The translations under genes and the position numbers were made by a program. Below are positions 34,401-44,889 of a stretch of 64,000 nt of DNA, one piece after another. Origin of the DNA: Parascedosporium putredinis (taxonomy: Eukaryota; Ascomycota; Sordariomycetes; Microascales; Microascaceae); NCBI GenBank assembly GCA_949357655.1, contig CASHTG010000021.1, positions 558,001-622,000 of the forward strand, written 5' to 3'. The notes under the pieces were generated by a model, which was not told the origin of the DNA, made no database searches, and worked only from the letters and a program-made list of their open reading frames with translations. Every line of letters starts with the position of its first letter. Position 1 is the stretch's first letter.

Positions 34401-37259
34401 AGACACCAGCCTTGGCCATCTATGCCCTCAGCTTCCGGGGCGGCTTCAAGCAAAGGCACGAGGTATAGCATAATATCCATCCATCCATTAGATTCGTAGA
34501 TGCATTGGGAAACGGAAACAGGATTCAGGCCCTTGGGTTTTAGTCCCATCGCAAACATCCAGTTCTTGACTCTCTTCTTGAATTTTCCAGCTTTTATCGG
34601 GACAAGTTCTCCCCGATATGGCATCCCCAACACGACGATCCATGGCTAGAGGGGTGTTGCCTGGGCCATCAGCCCACCTTGTCTGTTTTAGGAATGTTTA
34701 AACCAAGATGCTTCGTGTCTCCAATTAAAGGAATCTAGAAGGACGGGAAAGGCACAAGACAGCCAAGATAACACCACGAAACTTACATGGGCTACAACCA
34801 CTGGGCGACGCTAAGGTTGACCGCCTTCAGCACAAGTCCCTTTCGTGGGAAGTCTGACGTGGAGAGTTTGTGAAGAAAGAGGCAGCGGAAGAAATCTCTC
34901 CCCTCCCACCTTCTTCCTCCCACCTTCTTCACGCCAACATCGGGAGGGAGGTGTCAGTCGTGTCACTCACCGGCCAGGGGAATGATCCAGGGTTTCAAAA
35001 GTCTTTTCCACCAGCGTCAGAGAAGGTGTGGCCCAAAGGGGAGAGCGCATGGTCTCCCTGCACATGCGGGTTGTGCGAGCTAGCGCCCACTACTGTACGA
35101 GACAAGTAGTACATGCTGAGCGGTCCCGAGCCAAGACAGCGGGTATATCCCGATATCCTCGAACCAATCCACGAGATGCCTTAGAACAGACAGACTCGAT
35201 CAGAATTGAGCCATGGACGCTTCGGCCCACGGTTGCACGAATCCTTCAGGCGCCGACGCCCGCTCAGGGTCTCGATTGGAAGCGTTTGGCATGAACAGGC
35301 TTCAAGCCAATGACCGACTCGTAGCGTCTTATGGTCCACCTGGGACATCCAAAGAAAGACAGGCCCAATGCAATCCTACGTGGAAGATAAACTCTCTGCT
35401 TGCCTGCTTCGCTCCCTCCCCCTGGTCTCGAAAGTGGGACAGCGATGGATCCCTTGCCGCTTACTATTCGATATCCATGGCGCTGCAGGTGTACTCCCGG
35501 TCATTTTTGCGGAGGAATTACGCCTCAGTATACTTAACCTTGCTGTTTGCACATCACTTTTAAAAGTGACGGCATTCTTCACTCTCGAGGCTACCTTTAG
35601 TCACACCGGCTGCCAGCTCCTTGACGGCTCCTTCTTCACATATTCTTTCTTCCCCGTCTCGTAACAAAATCATCCCCCATATTCCCCTGGTTCATGGTGG
35701 ATGGCTTGCTCCTGCCTTTCTCCACAGTGGCCCAAACCCTGGAGAAAGATGTGAGCCAATGGCCTCTTGAGTATTGATCAATCAATAGGTGAATGTGATG
35801 GTTCATTCCGCTCATCTCCCGAGTGTGGCTTCCTGAGTCGGGCATTGGCCTTGCCACACCAGTCACGGGCGAGAGAGACGGTCGCTCCGTCTTCATGTTA
35901 TGCTGGTTGAAGAAGAAGAATCATCAGACCCCTTTTCATGTTCAAGATCTCGAGTGTCTCCTCCCCCACTTCCCCCGGGCTATAGCCGGCTAGCAACGTG
36001 TTCTACCCAAGCCTAACTTGCATAGAAATTTCCCTTTCGGACGTGGTTGCCCGCACGCCGGCGAAAGGGCGTGTGGGCAGATATGCAACGTCCACAATCG
36101 TAATTTGCTCGACCGTCGTTCCTTTACCCACGCCCTGCCCTCCGTCGGTTGGTTATCGATTGGAATAAAATTCGATATCGGATGGCTTGAACTCTGAATC
36201 TCCGCTCATACATCACATTGATGTAGCGACTATCCTCCACGGCCAGTTTAAGGGTCGTGAGTGACTAGCCATGTCAAATTTATTGTCTGGTCGGAGGAGC
36301 CTCATCTCCTGGTCCGGAAATTTATATCTCTTGGATCTTGGGGCACTTTGGGTGATACAACGGTATTATTGGGGGAGGGTGGGGGCACAGTGCAATGCTC
36401 ACAGCCAGTCAAAGTTGAGCCTTGCCCCGTGCCCTACCGAACCGACGGTGCTCCAGTCTTCATCTCACCACCTCGCCTCCACCGCCATCTCCTTCATCCC
36501 GGTTCTTGGCTCGGCATCGTGGCGACCTGCAGTAATGCAGCCGGTTTTCTGCACAGTATTTGGATGGTAAACCATTAAGATCATCCCCTGAGGAGCCTCT
36601 CTGATCGACACCGGTTGCCGCCCTTTTTAGCCCTGGGGGATCTGGCCAGCCATTCCCCAAGTGGGCAGACCCCGCGCAACAAGCACCTTGCGGCTCCGAA
36701 GCCGCCCCTTTCACAAGTCTGCCCGACTACTGCTCATCTCGTCGTCAGCTCATTGTAATGATTGGCTGGTTCTCCAATCCCCCAACGGCGTAATCACAGC
36801 ATCAGTCAGGTAGCCATTGCGTGACAACACCTACATAGTCGATGCAGTGGGAGATGGAGTTGAAGGTTCCACTCCCGATTGACGCGTGCCCACTGTGACA
36901 AATGGCCCGACAGCACCCGCTCTCATCCTCGGGTAACAAAAGCCTTTTAGTGCTTGGAGGAGAAGGAAAACGAGCTCGTCAGGCCGACCAATTATGTCGA
37001 GACCGCGGCCCATCAGAACCGCCCCCAAATTTGAGCCGATCACTTTTTCGGAGGTCGACTCTAACCCGCATTTGCGATCCTGGCGACGGGCGATGCGCTC
37101 CTTGACCATGGCATCAATAACCCCCTTGTGCACCGTGCTATTCGCTGTTCTCACCTACGCTTGACTCACGCATTCTTGCCAAACCCTCGAGGGCACAATA
37201 GAATCCATATTCCTCTTTTTAAATACACGCCTAGCCTCCGTTGGTCATCAACAACCACA

Positions 37260-38089
37260 ATGGTGGGGACGTCGCAGGACACAGTAAGCTTTCTTAAGCA
37301 ATATACCGCGTGTGACATATCGGATGCGCTCCTTCGCCTCAAGGTCCCTGGAGCCGGATACCTTGCCGACCTCAATCCTCTGAATGAAGCGGAAGGAGCG
37401 GACGCTCCTATAATCATCGCACCGGCATCAACGGTGCTGTTTGCTCCCAAAGGCATAACACTAGAACACCCGACAAAAACATACCACCCAACACGAACTG
37501 GTCAGACCTGACTGAGCCCAACACGATTGCGATTCTTAGGCAGCCTGATGGCCAGAAAAATGCCGTGTGTGGCGGGATAATGGCTCTGCGCATGAAAGTT
37601 CGTGGCCTGCAAGGTATTGTTGCTGTTGGGAGAATTCGAGATGTGGAAGAACTTAAGAGTACTGGTCTACCGGTAGGTTGAGCTCCATCATACTCCCTCG
37701 GGGTGAGGGTCAAGAAGTGGCCAATGTGAAGATCACGGTTGCGGCGAATGCCCTAGCTCCTTCTCATACTCCTCCATCCACAGGATGACCATCATCGCTA
37801 AGATCGTGCGCAGATCTGGGCACGGGGACGCTCCGCTGTGGGCGCTGGCGCAGGTAGTGTCCCATGGGCAGTCCAGGTACCCCTCGAGGTGGACGGCACC
37901 ATTATCAACCCGGGAGACCTTGTGTTCTGCGACCCTTCTAACGGGGTGGTTGTTATCCCTCAAGAGAGGGTCGACGAGGTTGCCACCTTGCTGCCTGAGC
38001 TTACCGCCGCCGATGAGAGGGTGAAAGAGGCTGTGGCCGGCGGCATGACAGTGCATGAGGCCTTCAAGACTCACCGTGGAAAGCTGTAG
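37260..38089 (+). CDS. RraA-family / HMG-aldolase-like protein
   Basis: Belongs to the RraA/4-hydroxy-4-methyl-2-oxoglutarate aldolase fold, also annotated as dimethylmenaquinone methyltransferase-like. Bacterial and plant members split 4-hydroxy-4-methyl-2-oxoglutarate or oxaloacetate to pyruvate, or regulate RNase E; the fungal substrate is not established. Exons 37260-37672 and 37814-38089 (donor GTAGGT, acceptor GCGCAG); about 229 aa. Evidence: TACDISDALLRL near the start, GGIMALRMKVRGLQGIVAVGRIRDVEEL mid-protein (active-site loop with the R-D pair), and GDLVFCDPSNGVVVIP (about 172-187). One frame break near 37468-37477, before the segment NIPPNTNW; one missing base (G or A) restores it. 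Start at 37260 (CACAATGGT) preferred. An in-frame ATG at 37128 would add a basic extension resembling a mitochondrial presequence and is an alternative. Confidence 0.83.
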
Positions 38090-39755
38090 CGGGCCTCCTC
38101 GGGCCAAGTGCCCCGAGGTCAGCTGCCTTTTTCCTTTCCCGCTCCGCCCGTGAAATGAAGGGGAGGGCGACTTGCATCCCAAGCGGCACGCGCAGCGATG
38201 GAACATGGTTCTGCGAGGCAGGTTGATTCGCCCCCAGCACCTCTACCGGAAGGCATCAACACTACCACCGTACGAGCTGAACAATGAGATGCGAGGATAG
38301 GGCAAGGGTCCTCACCGAAGCTCCACAATACATAGCCAGAATATCGAAACCTCTCCAATCCTTTTCTTGAATCACCCTGCCCCCTCCTTCTCCGCCTTCT
38401 CCGCCTGCAGCAGATGTTCTGGTCCGTTTAGACCATAGTCACAAGATCCCATCATGATACTGGGCCTCTTTGCTTTATTTTGAAGAAAGGCGAAGCCGCT
38501 TCGAACTTGGCTACCGTTTCTGCACCCCTCTATCTGCTGGTGTTTCTCTCTTCACTCTTTTTTCCCCCTTGAGAGAGGTGAAACGGTTCAAAGGTGTCAT
38601 TAATTCATTAAGACATGCTATCTCATACACGTGAGACTATTCATGATTTCGGCAAGGGGGCCTTGGTTTCTGCTTCACCCAACGCCACTAAAGATCAGGG
38701 GTTATGCTGGTCAGGAGTGCAGGGTGAGGGAGTATGGGAAAACACTTGGGCGAGGGGATACAGCTAGGTTCCGTGGCAGTCCTCTCCCACCCTAGTGTTT
38801 GAAGGCAACCTTTGCCCCCGTGTCTCAGCATCCCTTCTTGCCATGTTCCATAGCCTGGTTCGCCCTACCATCCAAGGAGACAGGGTAAGAAAATGTCGAG
38901 CCCTGAACCCAATGGGCCGGCACCAAGATCCACCAGCTTGGAAGAAACGACAGAGAGACAGACTAAGCATCAAACGAGAAATAAACAGTGAAAAGGAAAA
39001 TAAAGAAAAGAAAAGAAAAGAACAAAACCCGTACAACCCATATGCCCGAAACAATATGATAAAATGAGAAAATGAGACAAGGAAGAGGCAAAAACGGAGA
39101 TGGAGATAGAATAGAAAGAGGAAACAAGCTGCATCGCAGTAGAACCGTTTTCAAGTGAGGATAGGGGAGCTCTGCGATTGGTCAAAGGGGTTGACTCGAT
39201 TTCCCTCCTCCCTTGCACGCGTGTGGCTGATCCAAAAATCTTGGTTCTAGTATGCTTCCTTTTTCTTAACTTTTTTTTTCTCTTTGGGAGGGGCTGGGAT
39301 GATTTAGCCCCCTCCCTCTCCAAATATTCTTTCTTTCCACGCCTTTCGTTATTCTTCTTTGGGAACGTGCTGCATTCTTCGTCCCCCTTTCCCCTCAAAG
39401 AACTTTGATATGAGTTGTGATAACGTAGTGCGCCTGCAATGCATCTTCGCGGCCCGATCTCTGGAGTTGCCTCAAGCTCCGCCTGTAGCTTCCCCGGCTG
39501 TCCAAGCTCCCAAAAGCAGGATCTGTCTATCCTGCGTAACCCCATGGCGTCGATGTAGCTTTGCTCTCTTGATATCGTGCCTCTCGGGTTTCACAGTGTC
39601 AGACGAGGCTACACAGAACTGTGGTTGGCTGTCAATCTTCGCCACCCGGCAGGCGAGCATTGTTGGGGATGAAGTAGGGGGCCGGGGGGCAAGTCGCCGG
39701 GGGTGTCTGTCTTCCTTCCTTTTTCTCCTCGTTGCGACACGGCAACCATCTTTCC
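38090..39755. other. Intergenic between convergent genes, 1.7 kb
   Basis: 3' flank of both the RraA-like and the GBD/FH3 genes. Contains AG-rich and T-rich tracts (38981-39120, 39260-39290) and no supportable gene. Confidence 0.55.
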
Positions 39756-42040
39756 TCACGACAGCCAGGAGTTGTCATCTTGGCCGACGGCAGGGGCCGC
39801 ACGGCTCGAGCCGCCATCCAAGCCCAAGCTCAACTTAGGTATCTCGATCTTCGGAGGTGGATCGATCTTCTTCTTCATGCCGCCCGTGGATTTGACGGGG
39901 CTGCGGGGCTGGTCAGGTGGCGGGCCGAAGCGGACATCCCTCACATCCCAGGCATCCTCGGCCCCCGCAGCGACCCAGGTCCTGAGGGCCTCGTGGACGG
40001 CACCATAGAATTTCTCCTTGCAGAGGCGGAGACTTCCGCCCATGCAGCGCTCCCAGCCTGAGATGCGCAGCTGGGCGCGGAGGGCGTTGCGGGCCTCCGC
40101 AGTGGGCGTGCAGGCGAGAATGGCGTTCATCAAGTCGAGGTGAGAGGCAAGATAGTTTGTTGCGTCCCACTCCACTCCGCCGACGTAGGGCGCGGCGGGG
40201 ACCGGCGGCCGTTCCTGGGGGAAGTGGCGTGCCATGTAGGCCATGTCAGCGCTCGCGTTTTCAAAGTCAGCCCCGCGCGGAGACGAAGAGCCATTCCCAT
40301 TCCCGTCGGGCTTGTTGAGAGCGATCACGTTGACATGGTGGAGGAAGATCCAAAAGACCTCCTTAGTCACGTTGGTCACCTCTTTGCACCAGACGCGGTA
40401 CGGACGCTCCCGTCGCATCTCAAGGACGAAAGGGACAGGACGCTCGTCTTCCGGCGGCTCGGGATCTCGAAGATGCATGAGGACAGTTTGCGCTCGGGCA
40501 ATCCTCTCGAGCCCTGATGCCGACTCGATGTAGGTATAGAGAACCGATATGATGATGTTTCGCGTCGTGAACTCGCTCGGGCCCTTCTTCTCAGGGTCGA
40601 AAAGCAAATGGAGCAATTTCGGGAAAAGCGAGGCTTGGATCGAATGAAGATACTGGAGCGCCAACGCAGTAGTCGACAAGGCCTTGAGACAGAGAAGAGT
40701 CTCGTGGAGTAGGGCATCCTCGTGCTCCTCCCTTTAATACCCAGTTAGCGCTGCGGTGAGAAGAATGCATGAGAGTGGGATTGTGGAACTCACCTCCACT
40801 CAACTTCCATCGTCCTGTTGAGTAGGTTGACAATCTCCTTCATCCCTCCTTGCTGAATAAAGTCCTCTGTCCAGGTGACGGTCTCGTTCCTCAAGAGGAG
40901 ACGAAGCTTGTGCAGCTTGCCGACCTCGACTATCTCGGGCTTGGTAACCTTTCGAAGGTAGGAGACAAAATCGCCCGGCCCCTGGCCGAGTTTGATCTTG
41001 GATAGAATCCCACTCCCAGATGAGGTGGAGATACCGGACAGCGGCCGGTCGTTCGTGCTTATGCTATCAGTAGATTTAGTCCGGAAGTGTCGGCCAAGAG
41101 TGCCCTCCACTCGGGACTTTTTCCCAGAAGACCCAGAATGCTTGTTTCCACGGGCCAAAGTAAAGCTCTTTCCCCGTGTTCGCTTCGGCTTATCACTCTC
41201 TTGATCGTATCCAGAGGCAATGGCAGATGTGGCCTGCAGAGAAGCCTCGGCCTCTATAGCTTTGGGGGTATCCACCTTCGCGGCCTGCATCTCAGCCCAG
41301 TCCTGGCGGATAAACTCCATCTTGATGGTGTTATTGAGATTCCTCATTTTGTATCTTTGGTTTTCGGGAATATTCCTTCTGTTCAGCATAGCCTCTAGAT
41401 GTGAATCGATATCCTTGGGGTTGATGTAGGGCTCAGACGAGGTAGCATCGGACGATTTGGACCGGGAATGGCCGAGCACGGTACTAAGCATCGGCCGGGT
41501 GGGTTTCGTGGGTGACCTCTCCCAGGATGCCGTCTTCCCCGGCGATCTGGCAGGGTTCGGCGGTATGATGCGGTCGGACGAGGCGTTGTTAGGGGTGTAA
41601 TGGGGATGGAACGATTTGGGCCGAGGCTTCTTTTCCGTCATATCCGACTGATGAATACTACTCATGCTCGCGGGAGATTCCACAGCACCGCCATCCCGGC
41701 AGAATTGGGAGTAGATGGGCGTGGGCACGAACGAGCCACTGTCTGGGTGGATCGGGTCCGCAGGAGATCTATTCTCCTTGTCCTTGGTCTGGCGTGCCTC
41801 CTCGTCGACGAGAAGCTTATGCAGGCTTCGTATCGACTTGGGTCTGGCGAGGAGACCGACGAGGTTCGTGCCGGACTTTGTTTTCTTGGGCTTGGTGGGT
41901 GAGACGTCTCTGGACTTGCCGCCATTGACCATGGCCTTGGTCAACGTAGTGAAGGCACTCTTCGTCGGCGACCGACCGCGAGAACTGGTGCCGCTGGCCT
42001 GTTGTTGGGGAACATGGCCATCTCGTGTCATGGGCGACAT
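39756..42040 (-). CDS. GBD/FH3 (formin N-terminal-like) protein without FH2
   Basis: Two exons on -: 42040-40794 and 40731-39756; intron 62 nt (GTGAGT, branch GCTAACT, TAAAG). The frame is intact, 740 aa. The first about 200 residues are basic, Ser/Pro-rich and disordered with several SPTK-type motifs (possible CDK sites). The segment around SHLEAMLNRRNIPENQRYKM (about 212-260) resembles the Rho-GTPase-binding domain (Drf_GBD) of diaphanous formins. From about 350 to 650 runs an armadillo-like helical FH3-type region (KPEIVEVGKLHKLRLLLRNE, WTEDFIQQGGMKEIVNLLNR, HETLLCLKALSTTALALQYL). The protein ends in a Pro/Lys-rich tail with no FH1 or FH2, so it cannot nucleate actin itself. A Rho/Cdc42-linked scaffold in polarity or septation is a reasonable inference. 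Confidence 0.78.
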
Positions 42041-43168
42041 TCGGTAGGGGTCAGGTCCTGCTGGTTATGATGAATCTCGCCCAATGCGTGTTGATCCGTC
42101 CGCCTCTGGATAAGAGACTTCATGATATCACCATGAGACCCAGTCGTCCGAGGGTGATGAAGCCTTTGCGAGATGGGACGCTGAGGGAGGAAGATGAGGG
42201 GGATTGGGGGAAAGAGGAGGAAGTATGTGGGACAATTCAAACAATAGTTGAAAAATAATAATGGATCCCAGGAGATCGGAATCGGAACAAGTTCGTTTTC
42301 GCCTAGACACACCAGGACAGGGCAAGGGATGGGGAGAAAGTGTCAGGCCAGGACCCGGAATTCCAAGTTTTGGTTCCTTGGCTAATTGACGGCGCGATTA
42401 AACAAAGCAATCGGATGGGGGTTTTTGATTTCTTGGTCGCCCCCGGTTTCCCGGTGAAGACATTCAAAGCCAATAATACGAGCAAGTGTCGCAGTGTATA
42501 TTCCTTCTTTGGCCTGTTGCCCTCGCCTGTTGGGGGTGAACGAGGGGCCAATTCCGGGATGGAAGGCGCGTTGCGGATGGTGGATGTAAATTGTCGTGGG
42601 GCGTTGCCCGGAGCAACCGTCACGATGTGGTCTGGCGGTGCTTCTCGAATTGGCCGCTCGACGCCGTCGCTAATGCGGGCTACATATGCATCGTCACCAC
42701 TTATAATCTCGAATCCGCGCCCATTACAGGCAAAATCCGGGACATGGGGGTTGCAGGGTGGAATCGAACGAAAATACGACCTCCCGCAGCCTCCTTTTCT
42801 CGCCGCAACAACCAGGCAAAAGCCCATGGCAACCCGACTGACCTTGTTCAGCCACATATGCATCGCTGACGCTGACGATGCGACGAAAAAGAAAAAAGTC
42901 AATCACCTCCGGTGAGAGAGGTGGGATGTTATCAGGTTGAATCAAATTCTTCACCGCCAAAAAAAGACCACACTACATACACTAGTACCACCGCCCTTCC
43001 CAAACGGTGGAGAAAGAAATAACAATAATAAATACAGAATCAATCCGGATGCAGAGCTCGCCTGCATGGCCCCGAGCTAACAGGTCTGTCTCACAGTAGA
43101 GTGTTTGTTCACATACACGGCCCATAGCGTTGGCCTCAATGGCAGATGGAGTGGAGGCATGCCACATG
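42041..43168. other. Intergenic, 1.1 kb
   Basis: Upstream region of the GBD/FH3 gene and 3' flank of the pseudokinase gene (both on -). Overlapping open frames on both strands at 42303-42915 have no domain. Nothing else seen. Confidence 0.5.
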
Positions 43169-44740
43169 TCATGAAATTTCACCATCGTCCGCGACAATGT
43201 CAGCGTCATTTTCTACCTCCTCCTCTTCCTCCTCCTCCTCATCCGATACAACTTCGTTGCCCGCCCAGGTGAATAGGGCTCGCTTCGACTTCTTCGGTCC
43301 GGACTCGTCTCGACAGCGACTCAGGAGGTCATCATCGATCCCGTAAAAGTCCCGGCCCTCTTCCGTCCTCTCCAGCCACTGCGCGTATTGATCCTCGACG
43401 TCTAGCATAATCCGAGGGCCCGAGCTGGTGCCCCGGAGGCTGGCATTGCCGGTAAAGGGGGACAGCAACCCGAGGACCGCGCGGATGAGAAAGGTGGAAT
43501 AGTGCTTGGTATATAGCACCGCTTGGAAATGGCTGTCAGTCGTGCTCTTGCACTTCCCACCCGCGCCTGGAGCACAGCGCCGGCATTCAGCGCGCGCGAC
43601 CTGATGGCACCGAGAAGATTTCCTGTGCTTGCAGCCTCCGTATGAACATTGGCAGGCCTGACTTCTGTCGAAGCACTTGCCCTCTCCATAAGTACATATA
43701 ACAGCGTGGCTATGATGGTAATCGCAATCCTCGCAGCCACGAAAGGAGGGCGGCTCATGACCCGTCATCATGCGGTAGACGATGGATCCAAGATTCCACA
43801 GCTCTTCGTCGAAAGTATACAAGGTCTAGCCAGGCGCCCACCCACCTTGGTCAGCATCAATCTTGGGGGATGCAGTCTTTCCTGGCTCAGCGATAGTTGC
43901 AGCACTTACCTTGGGCGCATTGGACCAATCCTCGTACCAACTATACCTGATATGGTCCCAATCCGCCATCTTACCATCCCGCAGCGAGGCCACTAGACCT
44001 GTACGGTCCTCGCCTTGCGCCTCCGGCAACGGCATCGCTTCTGTGCATTGCTTACCCGAGATGTAGGCTTTGCTGAAGTTGCCCAGCTTGCACGGCCCAT
44101 ATTTTTCCCCACCGCGCGGCAGCTGAAAGAAGATGTTCTCGGGCTTCACACCACCATGCAAGATGGGATACCAATCATCATCCACGGCCCGGAGGTCCTG
44201 GATGTACGGCTTGGCCTCGGTGCAGAAGAATCGTTGTCCCGTCTGGAGCCAGACTAGGCCCCTCAGGACGGACCTAAGCACGTGCCAGCACAGGTCCTCG
44301 GGCATGTAGTAGTACGGCGTGTGCTCGAGGGCGACGTGTCCGTCGAGGAAGAGTTCCTGAAGGTTACCGCCGTCGCAGTAGTCCCATACGAGCCAGATGC
44401 GCTGCACTCGGCTCGAGTACTGGCTGGCCTTTGTATGCTTCTCGTTGATGACGCCCGCTAGCGAGACGAGATTTTCGTGGTTGAGGAGCTGGGCCAGCGC
44501 CGTGTCCATGCCGCAGTCGGAGAGCAGCCCGGCGAGCCCGCGGATGTCGTCGAGGCGGCTGTCCCCGACGTCGTTGCCCCTCCGCACGGCCTCTATGAGC
44601 CCATCAAACTCCTCCAAGCGGCGGGCAATGAAGGGCTGGTTGTCGGATTTTCTCTCGGCGAGCCAGACGTCGTCATTGATGTTCTTGAGGAGTCGGAAAT
44701 CTTCATTGATATCCTTCACGGGGCGTGCGATGTTTGGCAT
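43169..44740 (-). CDS. Protein-kinase-fold protein lacking catalytic motifs, with Cys/His-rich insert
   Basis: Two exons on -: 44740-43910 and 43825-43169; intron 84 nt (GTAAGT, GGCTAG); frame intact, 495 aa. Kinase-fold features are recognisable: hinge-like QRIWLVWDYCDGGNLQELF, helix PEDLCWHVLRSVLRGLVWLQ, then HGGVKPENIFFQLP where a catalytic loop HRDLKPEN is expected (about 197), LGNFSKA in place of a DFG motif (about 216), and an F-lobe-like ELWNLGSIVYRMMTG. No glycine-rich loop is evident, and the position of the VAIK lysine reads FIARRL. The His-Arg-Asp and Asp-Phe-Gly residues are therefore absent, marking a probable pseudokinase. After the second exon's start come about 45 residues with some 13 Cys and several His (about 300-345), a possible metal site. 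The tail is acidic. A cell role cannot be inferred. Confidence 0.75.
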
Positions 44741-44881
44741 CTTTGCTATGACCGGTGTAGTAGCACCTTTGCTTCGTCTTCCTTTTTGGATTCAGGACAA
44801 GGTCAAGTCTTGAAGTTTCGTAGATTTTGCGATGTGTGAGATGGAGTGCTTTGTGCCCTTCTTTTCCCTTGGTTTTATTGA

Positions 44882-44889
44882 ATATATAT
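44882..44889 (-). promoter_or_regulatory. TATA-like element upstream of the pseudokinase gene
   Basis: ATATATAT about 145 nt upstream of the start codon on the minus strand, in the only AT-rich patch of the upstream region. Position fits a fungal TATA box; no direct evidence of use. Confidence 0.35.

Larger units (their letters stand above)
30558..37259. other. Gene desert, 6.7 kb
   Basis: The longest gene-free stretch. It holds a GGA-rich tract (30781-30826), a GCGTGTGT minisatellite (31432-31465), purine-rich DNA at 32570-32670 and many short open frames (to 157 codons, 32748-33221) with no recognisable domain or splice structure. No terminal inverted repeats, transposase or reverse transcriptase seen. 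It could hold regulatory DNA, non-coding RNA or decayed elements, but I cannot support a specific call. Confidence 0.5.
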
